Assembly (NCBI GenBank): GCA_028874335.1
Contig: JAPPJY010000008.1
Location: 1 to 46,606 of the forward strand
From: Gemmatimonadota bacterium
GTDB lineage: Bacteria; Latescibacterota; UBA2968; GCA-2709665
DNA: 46,606 bases
Direction of reading: 5' to 3'
The notes under the pieces were generated by a model, which was not told where the DNA came from, made no database searches, and was given only the letters and a program-made list of their open reading frames with translations. Below are positions 35,117 through 42,972 of this stretch, one piece after another. How positions within the stretch are numbered: position 1 is the stretch's first letter; every line of letters starts with the position of its first letter. The translations under genes and the position numbers were made by a program.

Positions 35117-36559
35117 CTACAGTCCTTCCTTTTGCGTTACAGAAATTGTCGCGGACGCTCTGGGAGGGCCCGGGAAACCCCCGCCCAGGGCGAGATGCAG
35201 GTCGACCCGGTTCTCCAGACGCTGCCGGCGCACCGAGATGAGCTGGCTTTCGGAGGCGTATGCCCCGCGCTGGGCGTCCAGCATCGTGTTCAGGTCAACC
35301 AGCCCGCCCGCGTACCTGTCCTCGGCCAGCCGGCGCGCGGCGAGGGCCTGTTGGGTTGCGGTTTCAAGCGCCGCCTGTCGTCTGGCCAGAAGGCTTTCCG
35401 CCGCCAGCGCGGTCTCGACTTCGGCATAGGCCGACAGGACGCTTTGAACGTATGCGGAGACGGCCTGTTCGGATTGTGAAGCGGCCAGCTGGATGCTCCC
35501 GCGAATTCGTCCGCCCTGGAAGAGGGGCTGCAGGACGTTGCCCGCCAGGTTCCACACGCTGAAGTCGCCGTCGAGAAGATCCTTCAGGTCTCTGGTGCTG
35601 GTGCCCGCGGATCCCGTGAGGCTGATGCGGGGATACAGCGCTCGCCTGGCCTCCTTATATCTGGCGTAGGACGCCGCCAGCCTGCGTTCCGCCGCCATCA
35701 GGTCCGGCCTGCGGGCCACCAGGTCGGCGGGAAGGCCGGCGGGAATCGATTCCGGAAGTACGGGCAGGGTCCTGCCGGGGGTGAGCGCGGCGGCTGGATA
35801 CCGGCCCAGAAGGACTTCGATCTGGCGCCGGGTGGCGTCCAGAATGAGCAGGCGCTGCTGAAGGACGGCCTCGGCGCCCGCCAGGTCCGAAAGCGCGCGG
35901 CGCAGATCGAGTGCGTGTCTCAAACCCCTTCTGTATCGTTCCCGTACGACTTCGCTTGACGTTCTGAAGTTCTTTACCGTGGCTTCCGAGAGTTCGACCT
36001 GCCTGCGCGCTTCCACGGCGGCGAACCATGTCTTGGCGGTCTGTCCCGCCAGCGAGAGCCGCGCGCCCCTGTGATCCGCTCGCGCGGCCTGGGCGTCGGC
36101 CAGAGCAGCGGACGCGCCGGCGCCCAGCCGGTTCCAGAGATCGAGTTCCCAGGACACGTCCAGGGAGAGTCCAAAGCTGCTTGACGTTGACGTCAGAACG
36201 CCGTTTCCGGAACCGGGAATGGGCAGCCCGATAAAATTCTGTTTCCGGCGAGACGCAATGACGCGGCCCCCGGCAACGGGATACAGCGGGGCGCCTGCGA
36301 TTCGGGCGCGCGCCGCGGCGGCGCGTACCCGGGCGGCGGAGGTCTGAACGTTGCGGTTGCGCGCCAGCGCTTCGGCGACCAGGTCCGTAAGCGTCTCGTC
36401 TTTGAAGGAACGCCACCAGGTCGTGTCCGCCAGCGAGGCGCCTGCCTGGCCGGCGGACCAGCCTTCCGGGACGTTCAGGTCGAGCGCCGGCGGGTTTACC
36501 TGCGGCGCCGCGGCGCAGGCCGCCAGCAGCAGCGAGAGGATGGCGTGAACCGGTTTCAA
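35117..36559 (-). CDS. Outer-membrane efflux lipoprotein (TolC/NodT family)
   Basis: A 480-residue outer-membrane factor. Signal 'LKPVHAILSLLLAAC' has the lipobox LAAC. Two repeated coiled-coil/beta halves follow, with 'PDLMAAERRLAASYARYKEARRALYPRISL' split as 'PDLMAAERRLAAS' and 'ARRALYPRISL', the NodT hallmark. The start is TTG 36559 with GGAG 7 nt upstream; this TTG overlaps the TGA of tetR (TTGA), mirroring the ATGA coupling at the other end of the operon. Codons upstream of it lie inside tetR and are not protein-like. Confidence 0.9.
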   Translation of the reverse strand: MKPVHAILSLLLAACAAAPQVNPPALDLNVPEGWSAGQAGASLADTTWWRSFKDETLTDLVAEALARNRNVQTSAARVRAAAARARIAGAPLYPVAGGRVIASRRKQNFIGLPIPGSGNGVLTSTSSSFGLSLDVSWELDLWNRLGAGASAALADAQAARADHRGARLSLAGQTAKTWFAAVEARRQVELSEATVKNFRTSSEVVRERYRRGLRHALDLRRALSDLAGAEAVLQQRLLILDATRRQIEVLLGRYPAAALTPGRTLPVLPESIPAGLPADLVARRPDLMAAERRLAASYARYKEARRALYPRISLTGSAGTSTRDLKDLLDGDFSVWNLAGNVLQPLFQGGRIRGSIQLAASQSEQAVSAYVQSVLSAYAEVETALAAESLLARRQAALETATQQALAARRLAEDRYAGGLVDLNTMLDAQRGAYASESQLISVRRQRLENRVDLHLALGGGFPGPPRASATISVTQKEGL

Positions 36560-37200
36560 TTCGTATCTCCGTTGGGAGCGGCGGCGCGAAGGCCGGCCGC
36601 GAGGAACGCGACGAGGCGCCTGATGTTGTTTTCGATATCGGACGGATCGCACAGCCCGCCGGTCCTTCGCGGGATGATGTGCCTCCCCATCAGCGGCATG
36701 CTGATGCACCCGACCATGAAGAAGAACCTCCACAGCAGGTCGGTCCGGGACAGGTGGGGCAGGCTCCGGGCAAGGGCGGATGTGAAACGCTGAAAGACTT
36801 CGGCGAACTGTTCCGTGATATTGTACCCGAGGTCTCCCGGTTCGGAATAGAGCCTTCCGATCAGCAGCATGAAATTCTCGCCGCCGCCCGCGGGGTCGTA
36901 CGCCAGCCGCATCGCGGGCGCGACGAAGGCAGTAACAATGGCTTCAATGGATGGCACGCCGGCGGCGCCGGTTTCCTCCGCATCGAGAAGGCGGCAACGT
37001 TCCCGGTTCAGAGGCGCCAGCCTCCGGGCGAAAACCGCTTCGACAAGCGCTTCTTTGGAGCCGAAATGGTAATGGACGGAGGCCAGATTCGCAGATGCCC
37101 CGGAGGTTATGGCGCGCAGGGACGTGGCCGCGATTCCGTGTTCGGCAAACAACTGCTCGGCGGCGTTGAGCAAGCGGTCGTGGGTGTCGGACTGGTTCAT
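36556..37200 (-). CDS. TetR-family transcriptional regulator
   Basis: A 214-residue regulator. The N-terminal helix-turn-helix is seen in 'RLLNAAEQLFAEHGIAATSLRAITSGA' (as 'LLNAAEQLFAEHGIAATSL' then 'RAITSGA') and 'NLASVHYHFGSKEALVEAVF'. The C-terminal ligand domain resembles the CecR/YbiH type. It is the first gene of the efflux operon it presumably represses, and a palindrome overlaps its promoter's -10. ATG 37200 is chosen over 37233 by family fit. Confidence 0.93.
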   Translation of the reverse strand: MNQSDTHDRLLNAAEQLFAEHGIAATSLRAITSGASANLASVHYHFGSKEALVEAVFARRLAPLNRERCRLLDAEETGAAGVPSIEAIVTAFVAPAMRLAYDPAGGGENFMLLIGRLYSEPGDLGYNITEQFAEVFQRFTSALARSLPHLSRTDLLWRFFFMVGCISMPLMGRHIIPRRTGGLCDPSDIENNIRRLVAFLAAGLRAAAPNGDTN

Positions 37201-37240
37201 GAACTCACACGGCTGATGATCAATTTCAAACAAACGTATG

Positions 37241-37260
37241 TTTTAAACGAACGTTTAAAA
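37241..37260 (-). promoter_or_regulatory. Candidate TetR operator
   Basis: TTTTAAACG-AA-CGTTTAAAA: 9-bp arms around a 2-bp centre, covering the -10/start region of the tetR promoter. A second weaker half pair (AAAC...GTTT) lies at 37232-37243, so two dimers might bind. Confidence 0.75.
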
Positions 37261-37286
37261 ATACCGATCCACGTGACGCATGTCAA
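37258..37286 (-). promoter_or_regulatory. Promoter of the tetR-efflux operon
   Basis: Reading leftward: TTGACA (37286-37281), exactly 17 nt, then TATTTT (37263-37258). The operator palindrome begins inside the -10, consistent with autorepression. It leaves a ~50-nt leader before ATG 37200. Confidence 0.75.
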
Positions 37287-37410
37287 GAAGTTTCTTGTTC
37301 TCCAACGAACATTGTGTCCCACACCTGTCCGGAATCGTCGTATCCGGGATATTTCACAACGGAACTGGGATCTTCTTCTCTTCCCGGCACGATCCACGAA
37401 AATCCAAAGC

Positions 37411-37428
37411 GAGGGCATCCCTGCCCTC
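37411..37428. repeat. GAGGGCA hairpin, copy 1
   Basis: GAGGGCA-TCCC-TGCCCTC, a 7-bp perfect hairpin in the interval between tetR and blaI. A second copy lies ~100 nt to the right. Confidence 0.65.
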
Positions 37429-37530
37429 GAACTTCGAGCAACCGACGAATTTCCACATGAAGGGCCAATTGCTATCCCATCCGAAACCACATCTGAAACG
37501 ATGGCGCAAAGACACCTCCTGTTCGCCGTC

Positions 37531-37547
37531 GAGGGCAGGATGCCCTC
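37531..37547. repeat. GAGGGCA hairpin, copy 2
   Basis: GAGGGCA-GGA-TGCCCTC, the same stem as copy 1 with a 3-nt loop. The pair is likely a small dispersed hairpin repeat; the surrounding ~350 bases (37290-37640) show no gene. Confidence 0.65.
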
Positions 37548-37645
37548 GCTCCCGGGAAAGGCGTCCGTGACGACTTCGATGTCCTTGCTCTCGGGAACGC
37601 CGACTGCGAAGTGACCCTGGCCTCGAATGAACCGTGCATCGAAAA

Positions 37646-37663
37646 AATATTAATTTTTTAATT
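37646..37663 (+). promoter_or_regulatory. Candidate repressor operator upstream of blaI-like gene
   Basis: The 18-mer AATATTAATT-TT-TTAATT overlaps the -35 box (37662). It matches 16 of 18 bases with 40375-40392, upstream of the thioredoxin-tonB genes, and nothing else in the window looks like it. This is a plausible binding site of the BlaI-type repressor encoded next to it. Confidence 0.5.
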
Positions 37664-37689
37664 GACAAAATTCGAATCTTCCGTATGTT
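37662..37689 (+). promoter_or_regulatory. Promoter of blaI-M56 operon
   Basis: TTGACA (37662-37667), a 16-nt spacer and TATGTT (37684-37689), ~85 nt upstream of the BlaI-like start. The -35 overlaps the candidate operator. Confidence 0.55.
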
Positions 37690-37775
37690 TTATATTAAGG
37701 AATTAATCGAAGTCCGCCGCGCCGCGGCGGCACAAACCTTCAGGGTTTATTCTCATCCACAAAGGAGTTCAGTAC

Positions 37776-38153
37776 ATGGCAAGGCCGAAGTCGCCCACGC
37801 TTACGGAGGCCGAACTCAGGCTGATGGACGTGCTCTGGAAGAAGGAGGCAGCCACCGTGAGCGACGTTGTCGCCGCGCTGCCCGGTAACGAACCGCTGGC
37901 CTATAGTACGGTGTTGACAACGCTGAGAATTCTCGAGCGGAAAGGCTACGTGTCCCACGAAAAAGAGGGCAGGGCCTACGTCTACCAGCCGGTTGTCGGC
38001 CGCGAAGACGCCAGAAGAAGCGTGGTTCGCTACATGATGAGCCGGTTCTTCAACAATTCGCCCGAAGCGCTGATGCTGAACATCCTTGAGAACGAACCGG
38101 TGGACGGGGATGTCCTCGATCGCCTGAAACGAATGGTGGACGAAGGCAGTTAG
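37776..38153 (+). CDS. BlaI/MecI/CopY-family repressor
   Basis: A 125-residue protein with a winged-helix DNA-binding domain (8-75: 'LTEAELRLMDVLWKKEAATV', 'YSTVLTTLRILERKGYVSHEKEGRAYVYQP' given in part) and a C-terminal dimerisation helix pair ('MMSRFFNNSPEALMLNIL'). In the classic system the linker is cleaved after the M56 sensor protease is activated. AAGGAG precedes ATG 37776 by 9 nt. The M56 gene follows 10 nt later, the standard arrangement. Confidence 0.95.
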   Translation: MARPKSPTLTEAELRLMDVLWKKEAATVSDVVAALPGNEPLAYSTVLTTLRILERKGYVSHEKEGRAYVYQPVVGREDARRSVVRYMMSRFFNNSPEALMLNILENEPVDGDVLDRLKRMVDEGS

Positions 38154-38163
38154 GGAACTTTCC

Positions 38164-40332
38164 ATGTTCGCGGTCTACGAAATCTTCGACGCCGTTTCCC
38201 GTGTGACGGTGTCCTCTGCGCTCGATGGTCTTTGGAAGGGCATGGTCGTCACGCTGGCCGTCGCTTGCCTGCTGAACCTGGCCCGGTGGATGAACGCCCG
38301 GACCCGGTACGTGATCTGGACGGCCGCGTTGGTCGTGGTATTCGTGCTGCCCTGGTCCGGGATCTGGAATCCGCCGGATCGTGCGGCCACCGCACGGATG
38401 TGGTTCGAGGCGATGGAATCCAACGACTACCGGAAACCCGGTTCACCGACGCCGGACGATGCGGACGCCTCTGAATCGTCGCCTGGCGCTGATCAGCCGA
38501 AACACAGGGATCGCTCGGGGCCGGCGTCTGCGCCCGAACCGCGAGGCTGGTGGCCGCCGGCGGTCTTCGCGGTCTGGATGCTGGTCGCGTTGGCGCTTTC
38601 TGCCAGACTCTCTCTGGGTTTTCGGCTACTCCGGCGCCTCAAACGGAGCGCAAAACCCCTTCCCGCCCGATATCAGGACAGATTACGCCGTCTGATCCGC
38701 TCCTGCGAGACGCGGCGATGGGTGTGCCTGTGCAGTTCGGCACACGTGGACTCTCCCGCGGCGACGGGTCTCTTCAGGCCCGTGATTCTGATCCCCGAGT
38801 CCATGCCGGAGCGACTGACGGAAGCGGAATTCGATCAGGTGGTTCTGCACGAACTGGCGCACCTTCATCGGCTGGACGACTGGTCCAGGCTGTTCCAGGC
38901 GATTGTTGGCTGCGTTCTTTTCTTCCATCCGGCCGTCTGGTGGATTGCTCGACGGATGGACCTTGAGCGCGAGGTCGCGTGCGACGATATGGTGGTGGGC
39001 GCTACGGGGGGAGCCAGAGCGTATGCGGCCTGCCTCACCCGCCTGACGGAGATGATGGCCTCACCGGTGGGATCGAGGATGTGTATTGGCGCCGCAGAAG
39101 ACCGGAAACAGGTCGTTCGCCGGGTCTCGCGGCTGCTGAACGGCAGACGCGGCGCCGAACACCGCCTCTCCCGTTCGGGTCTGCTGCTGGCTTCAGGCTT
39201 GATTCTGATGGTGCTGATGCAGTGCGGTCGCATGGGCCCTGCGGTCGAGATTCCGGGCCGTTCCGACGCGTACGTGAAGCTGGCGGGGTTCAGGGACCGG
39301 CTGCTGTCATTCATACGGCTGGACAGGCTGCCTCCCGGTTCCGGGCGGGTCGATCTGGTCACGGTTATTGCGGATTCCCTGGACGCCCGGACGTTTCAGC
39401 AACCCTTCCTGGAGGCGATGGAGAGGGAAATCCTGACGCCGAGGAAAGAGCGCCTCTACCATGTCTCGTTCGTACGTGCGGGAGACTTCAGGGCGTTGCG
39501 CCGAAGGAACATCGTGATCGCCGCGCCGCTGGACGGCGTCCACGAAGCAGCGGGACTGGTACGCTCCCTCGTGCCTCAGGAACACCGAGATGCGATGCGG
39601 AACGGAGCAGACCCTTTCGTCATCCGGCGGGACGTCTGGGCGCACGACCAGGTCGTGGTTCTGGTTACGGGTGAGGACCACAACGCGCTGAGAGACAATA
39701 TCATGACGGAGGCCGATCGGATTTACAGCGCAATCGACGGGAGGCGCGATGAGCGGGTCGCCGAGAACCTCTTCCGCTTCGGTGAAAGAGAGACGCTTGC
39801 GTCGGAACTGGCGGACCGGTTCGGATGGCGTGTGAGAATACCTTTCGGGTTCAATTTGATCGATACCCATGCCGATAGCGGGTTTGTCGTGTTCACGCGA
39901 ACCCACGCCCGTGTGACGCAATGGATGTTTGTCTACCGCGAGGATGGCGTCAGGCCGGACCGGTTGACCGAGGCGTGGTGCGTCCGGAAGCGGAACGAGA
40001 TCGCCGCGAAGTTCTTTGAAAACGACATTGTGGACCCAACCGGCCTGACCGTGAGTCAACGGGAGCTCGGAAGCCGGTTGGCAGTCCATCTGGAAGGACT
40101 GTGGCAGAACGACCTCTCGTGGAAGGGGGGACCGTTCAGAAGCTACGTATTGGTCGAGGAGAAGAAGGACCGGCTCTATTTTTTGGACCTCGGGGTTTAC
40201 AGGCCGAATCGAAGAAAGGAAACTTTCCTTCGCCAGTTGGATGTTATCGCAAGGACGTTCGAAACAGGGCCGTTCTATGAGGACCGCCTTGCGACGACAG
40301 GGCCCCATGTCGCGCACGGCATCGATGACTGA
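38164..40332 (+). CDS. M56 (BlaR1-type) membrane protease fused to a DUF4837-like domain
   Basis: A 722-residue protein. Residues 1-335 form a BlaR1/MecR1-type M56 protease with membrane segments near 24-40, 48-66, 128-148 and 240-258, zinc motif HELAH (229-233) and the downstream Glu in 'LEREVACDD'. A further hydrophobic segment (LLLASGLILMVLMQCG, ~340-356) leads to a long extracytoplasmic region (~365-715). That region matches the DUF4837 pattern: 'RRNIVIAAPL', 'RDVWAHDQVVVLVTGED', 'LADRFGWRVRIPFGFNLI', 'HLEGLWQNDLSWKGGPF', 'YRPNRRKETFLRQLDVI'. DUF4837 is usually a stand-alone lipoprotein domain of unknown function; here it replaces the penicillin-binding sensor. It probably senses an envelope signal and cleaves BlaI. 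Confidence 0.85.
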   Translation: MFAVYEIFDAVSRVTVSSALDGLWKGMVVTLAVACLLNLARWMNARTRYVIWTAALVVVFVLPWSGIWNPPDRAATARMWFEAMESNDYRKPGSPTPDDADASESSPGADQPKHRDRSGPASAPEPRGWWPPAVFAVWMLVALALSARLSLGFRLLRRLKRSAKPLPARYQDRLRRLIRSCETRRWVCLCSSAHVDSPAATGLFRPVILIPESMPERLTEAEFDQVVLHELAHLHRLDDWSRLFQAIVGCVLFFHPAVWWIARRMDLEREVACDDMVVGATGGARAYAACLTRLTEMMASPVGSRMCIGAAEDRKQVVRRVSRLLNGRRGAEHRLSRSGLLLASGLILMVLMQCGRMGPAVEIPGRSDAYVKLAGFRDRLLSFIRLDRLPPGSGRVDLVTVIADSLDARTFQQPFLEAMEREILTPRKERLYHVSFVRAGDFRALRRRNIVIAAPLDGVHEAAGLVRSLVPQEHRDAMRNGADPFVIRRDVWAHDQVVVLVTGEDHNALRDNIMTEADRIYSAIDGRRDERVAENLFRFGERETLASELADRFGWRVRIPFGFNLIDTHADSGFVVFTRTHARVTQWMFVYREDGVRPDRLTEAWCVRKRNEIAAKFFENDIVDPTGLTVSQRELGSRLAVHLEGLWQNDLSWKGGPFRSYVLVEEKKDRLYFLDLGVYRPNRRKETFLRQLDVIARTFETGPFYEDRLATTGPHVAHGIDD

Positions 40333-40374
40333 CATCCGCGCGGGCAGAGGATGCTCGTCCTTTTTTTCTATTTA

Positions 40375-40392
40375 AATATTAATTCATTAATT
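40375..40392 (+). promoter_or_regulatory. Second copy of candidate blaI operator
   Basis: AATATTAATT-CA-TTAATT, 16 of 18 identical to the motif overlapping the blaI promoter. It lies between the M56 stop and the thioredoxin anchor frame, suggesting these downstream genes form a second transcription unit under the same repressor. No clear -35/-10 pair was found. Confidence 0.45.
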
Positions 40393-40450
40393 CTCTGTCT
40401 GGGTCCGTTTGCGCGCGCGCGGACATGCAGAGAAGCCGCAAGGGAATGCG

Positions 40451-40549
40451 ATGAGACGAGCGAAAGGGTTTCCACTGAAGCGCATCAATGCCGTTCTCAC
40501 GACCCTGGTTCTCGGCCACATGTTCTACATCTATACCACCTTTCCCTGA
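40451..40549 (+). pseudogene. Signal-anchor exon-like frame ending in UGA, in frame with thioredoxin
   Basis: A 32-codon frame starting ATG with AAGGGA 5 nt upstream. Its product is a basic start (MRRAKGFPLKR) followed by a hydrophobic helix (INAVLTTLVLGHMFYIY), exactly what a membrane-anchored periplasmic thioredoxin needs. It ends TGA (40547-40549), and the thioredoxin domain resumes in the same frame 9 nt later. The two pieces together would make a normal TlpA-like protein. Confidence 0.6.
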
Positions 40550-40558
40550 AAGATCCCT

Positions 40559-41023
40559 GTGTCCGTGGGTGCGGACGGAGTGGCGGCTGCCGAACTGAAG
40601 AAGAGAGCGCCCGACTTTGTCCTCCACGATATCGATGGAAATCCCGTTCGGCTCAGTGATTATGTAGGCAAGACCATTCTGATCGACTTCTGGGCGACAT
40701 GGTGCGGGCCATGTGTTGCTTCGCTGCCGCACCTGAACCGGGCACATGTGTCAGAGCAGGGTCTCGACCTTGTGGTCCTGGCGGTCAACATTGAATCTTT
40801 GGATATCGCACGTCAATTTGTGATGGAGAAGGGCTATGACTTCATCACCTTGATCGATAAAGCACACAAGACCAGGATGCAGTACGGCGTCGATGCCATT
40901 CCGACGACGTTTCTCGTGGACCGGTTCGGAGTGTTGAGAGACCGGATGGTCGGAGGATCCTACATTTCCCTGAAGCTGGCATTGTGGGACGAGAAACTCA
41001 GGCGCTTTCTGGATATCAGGTGA
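40559..41023 (+). CDS. Thioredoxin-like (TlpA/ResA-type) protein, N-terminus cut by in-frame UGA
   Basis: A 154-residue frame from GTG 40559. It has 'KRAPDFVLHDIDGNPVRLSD' and active site FWATWCGPC (C49, C52), the cis-Pro loop 'AIPTTFLVDRFG' and a central insertion typical of AhpC/TSA-redoxin TlpA/ResA proteins. Such proteins reduce disulfides in the periplasm and need an N-terminal anchor; that anchor is encoded immediately upstream in the same frame but beyond a UGA. As it stands the GTG start lacks a good ribosome site. It is either a recent nonsense mutation, a read-through site or a consensus error. Confidence 0.85.
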   Translation: MSVGADGVAAAELKKRAPDFVLHDIDGNPVRLSDYVGKTILIDFWATWCGPCVASLPHLNRAHVSEQGLDLVVLAVNIESLDIARQFVMEKGYDFITLIDKAHKTRMQYGVDAIPTTFLVDRFGVLRDRMVGGSYISLKLALWDEKLRRFLDIR

Positions 41024-41082
41024 GAGCCGGTGAGCGGGAATCAGACTGTCGGTGAACACATACTGCCGAGAGGAGGCCGAAT

Positions 41083-41724
41083 ATGTTGCGTCACAAGCAT
41101 CCCGAAGCGGACCTGAAGCTGGCATATCCCAAAGTCATGGCGCGTAGTATTTGGATTTCCATCGTGTTTCTGTTGGTCCTTGCAGTGATGTTTCCCTCTT
41201 TCGAGATGGAAACGCCAGCGAGGGTGCGCCGCCCCGACGTGATCATTGTCGAGCAAATTCCCGAAATCCGGCATCCGAGCCGTCCTGAGCCCAAGCGGCC
41301 CTCAATGCCGATTGAAGCGGATGCCGACGAGGTGCCCGAAGACGTGACCATTGAATTGACCGAACTGGATCTGGATCGTGTTCCCGTGGAGCTGTCGCCG
41401 CCGGCACGTCAGGAGACCGCACCCGTCGAGGAGGAAGTCCTGGAATCCTGGAAGGTTGAGCAGAAACCCTCGCTGAACCGTTTCACGATGCCGGTCTACC
41501 CTGAATTGGCGAGGAAAGCCGGGCTGGAGGGGGTGGTGTTCGTGGCGTTCACGGTGGGCGCAGACGGAAGCGTCAGACAGGTCCGCGCAGTACGAGGACC
41601 GGAGATTTTCAGGAAGGCGGCGATCGAGGCGGTTTCGCAGTTCGTATTCGAGCCGGCCGTCCAGAACGACCGGGCGGTCGCGGTGAAGATGTCGATGCCC
41701 ATCCGGTTTCGCCTGAACGATTGA
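41083..41724 (+). CDS. TonB-family energy transducer
   Basis: A 213-residue protein. A cytoplasmic start is followed by one membrane helix (RSIWISIVFLLVLAVMFP, 22-39), a Pro/Glu-rich periplasmic spacer (45-125) and a C-terminal TonB domain (130-213: 'PVYPELARKAGLEGVVFVAF', 'GSVRQVRAVRGPEIFRKAAIEAV'). It would couple the proton gradient to outer-membrane receptors, or, in BlaR-linked cases, work with the signalling protein; no ExbB/ExbD is nearby. GAGGAGG precedes the ATG. Confidence 0.9.
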   Translation: MLRHKHPEADLKLAYPKVMARSIWISIVFLLVLAVMFPSFEMETPARVRRPDVIIVEQIPEIRHPSRPEPKRPSMPIEADADEVPEDVTIELTELDLDRVPVELSPPARQETAPVEEEVLESWKVEQKPSLNRFTMPVYPELARKAGLEGVVFVAFTVGADGSVRQVRAVRGPEIFRKAAIEAVSQFVFEPAVQNDRAVAVKMSMPIRFRLND

Positions 41725-41735
41725 GCGACGCGGCT

Positions 41736-42923
41736 TTACAGGTCGCTCGGGTCCACGGTGAGGAGTTCCATGTGTTCCTTGTTGACCGAGTAGGCCACGA
41801 TCAGCCGGTCCTGCTCGACAAGCGCGCACGGATACTGGTGGCCGTGCGCCTTCAGCGCGCCCGGAAACGCAATGGCCGCGGGTTCGTTGATCAGAAAGTG
41901 CTGACGCTCGAACTTCACGCCGTCCTTCGAAATGGAAATCATCAGCGGCACCCGGTTCAACAGGTCAGCAATGGCGTTGTTGATGAGAAAAAAACGACCG
42001 TCGGCGAGGCGCCCCGCGCTGACGCGGGACTTCGAGTCCGGAATATTCGACAGCATGGGCGGCGTCCAGCTTCGGCCGCCGTCCTGGCTGACCGCGACGC
42101 GCAGCCTCATCTCGTCCGTCTCGTTCCGGTGGAACATGAATATCGCACCCTCGTCCGTTTCGTACCAGGATGCCTCACCGTACGGAAACCGTCCCGAATC
42201 CATCCCCCGCGAACCGTCGAAGGGGATCTCCACGACCTCGGGACGATCCAGAGGATTCGCTCCAGGCCAGAGAAATACGATCGGGTGTCCTTGCCGCGAC
42301 CCGGCGCACAGAAGCCTGCCCTCCCGCGTCAACCGCGGCGTCTCGAACCAGTAGCAGTCCCCGGCGACGTCGCGCTCCGTCCAGCTCTTGCCGTCACCGG
42401 AAACGAAGAGACCAACGCTGCAGGTGGTCCTGCTCTCGTCTCTGGCGCTCATCCCCGGTCTGCGCGCCTCCCCGCCCCCGGTCTTCGTCTGCACGAATGC
42501 GATGAGACGGTCGTCGTAACCCATTATTCCACCAGTATTTCTCCACATCCTTCCGGAGGCGTCGCCGGGCGCCACACAGGCGGGACGAGACCAGTTGGCG
42601 AGGTCCGCGCTTCTGGTTATCAGCGTCCGCTGGCCCGGCGCTTCTTCGTCCACGCGTCCGTTGGAGAAGACGTACCAATATTCACCACGCCATCTGCAGA
42701 CGCCGGCCTGATGATTGTAGGTACCGAACGCCCGCGAACCTGTCGCCACGCGAATTCGCCGGATCGGTGCCCGGTCGAACCATGCCGGCCAATCCTTTCC
42801 GTCGGGCCGGGTGCATCCCGCCTTCGTGAACTGCGACGTTACAAGGTTGTCCCTTACCCTCTGCCTGAGTTCGGGCGTGAGCATCGAGATACGTGTTTCC
42901 GTGTAGATGTCCGGAGCGGGCAT
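41736..42923 (-). CDS. Sialidase-fold (BNR/Asp-box) protein
   Basis: A 395-residue six-bladed propeller of the sialidase superfamily. Asp-box motifs: 'VSGDGKSWTE', 'VSQDGGRSWTPP', and a weaker 'ISKDGVKFE'. 'ITRSADLANWSRP' is a related blade. No signal peptide is evident at ATG 42923, chosen for AAGAGGAA 8 nt upstream. Enzymes with this fold hydrolyse sialic acids or other glycosides, but catalytic residues were not individually assigned. It starts 49 nt after the GHL10-like gene stop, likely the same operon. Confidence 0.82.
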   Translation of the reverse strand: MPAPDIYTETRISMLTPELRQRVRDNLVTSQFTKAGCTRPDGKDWPAWFDRAPIRRIRVATGSRAFGTYNHQAGVCRWRGEYWYVFSNGRVDEEAPGQRTLITRSADLANWSRPACVAPGDASGRMWRNTGGIMGYDDRLIAFVQTKTGGGEARRPGMSARDESRTTCSVGLFVSGDGKSWTERDVAGDCYWFETPRLTREGRLLCAGSRQGHPIVFLWPGANPLDRPEVVEIPFDGSRGMDSGRFPYGEASWYETDEGAIFMFHRNETDEMRLRVAVSQDGGRSWTPPMLSNIPDSKSRVSAGRLADGRFFLINNAIADLLNRVPLMISISKDGVKFERQHFLINEPAAIAFPGALKAHGHQYPCALVEQDRLIVAYSVNKEHMELLTVDPSDL

Positions 42924-42972
42924 GATCGTGTTCCTCTTGTTCGCTTGCGATCCCAACTTTGTACGAGGGCGC

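Noticed and set aside
40547..40576. UGA in the thioredoxin gene as selenocysteine
   Set aside because: A small hairpin fits loose SECIS spacing, but the UGA lies in the anchor-domain linker, the WCGPC site is complete, and no sel genes are present in the window.
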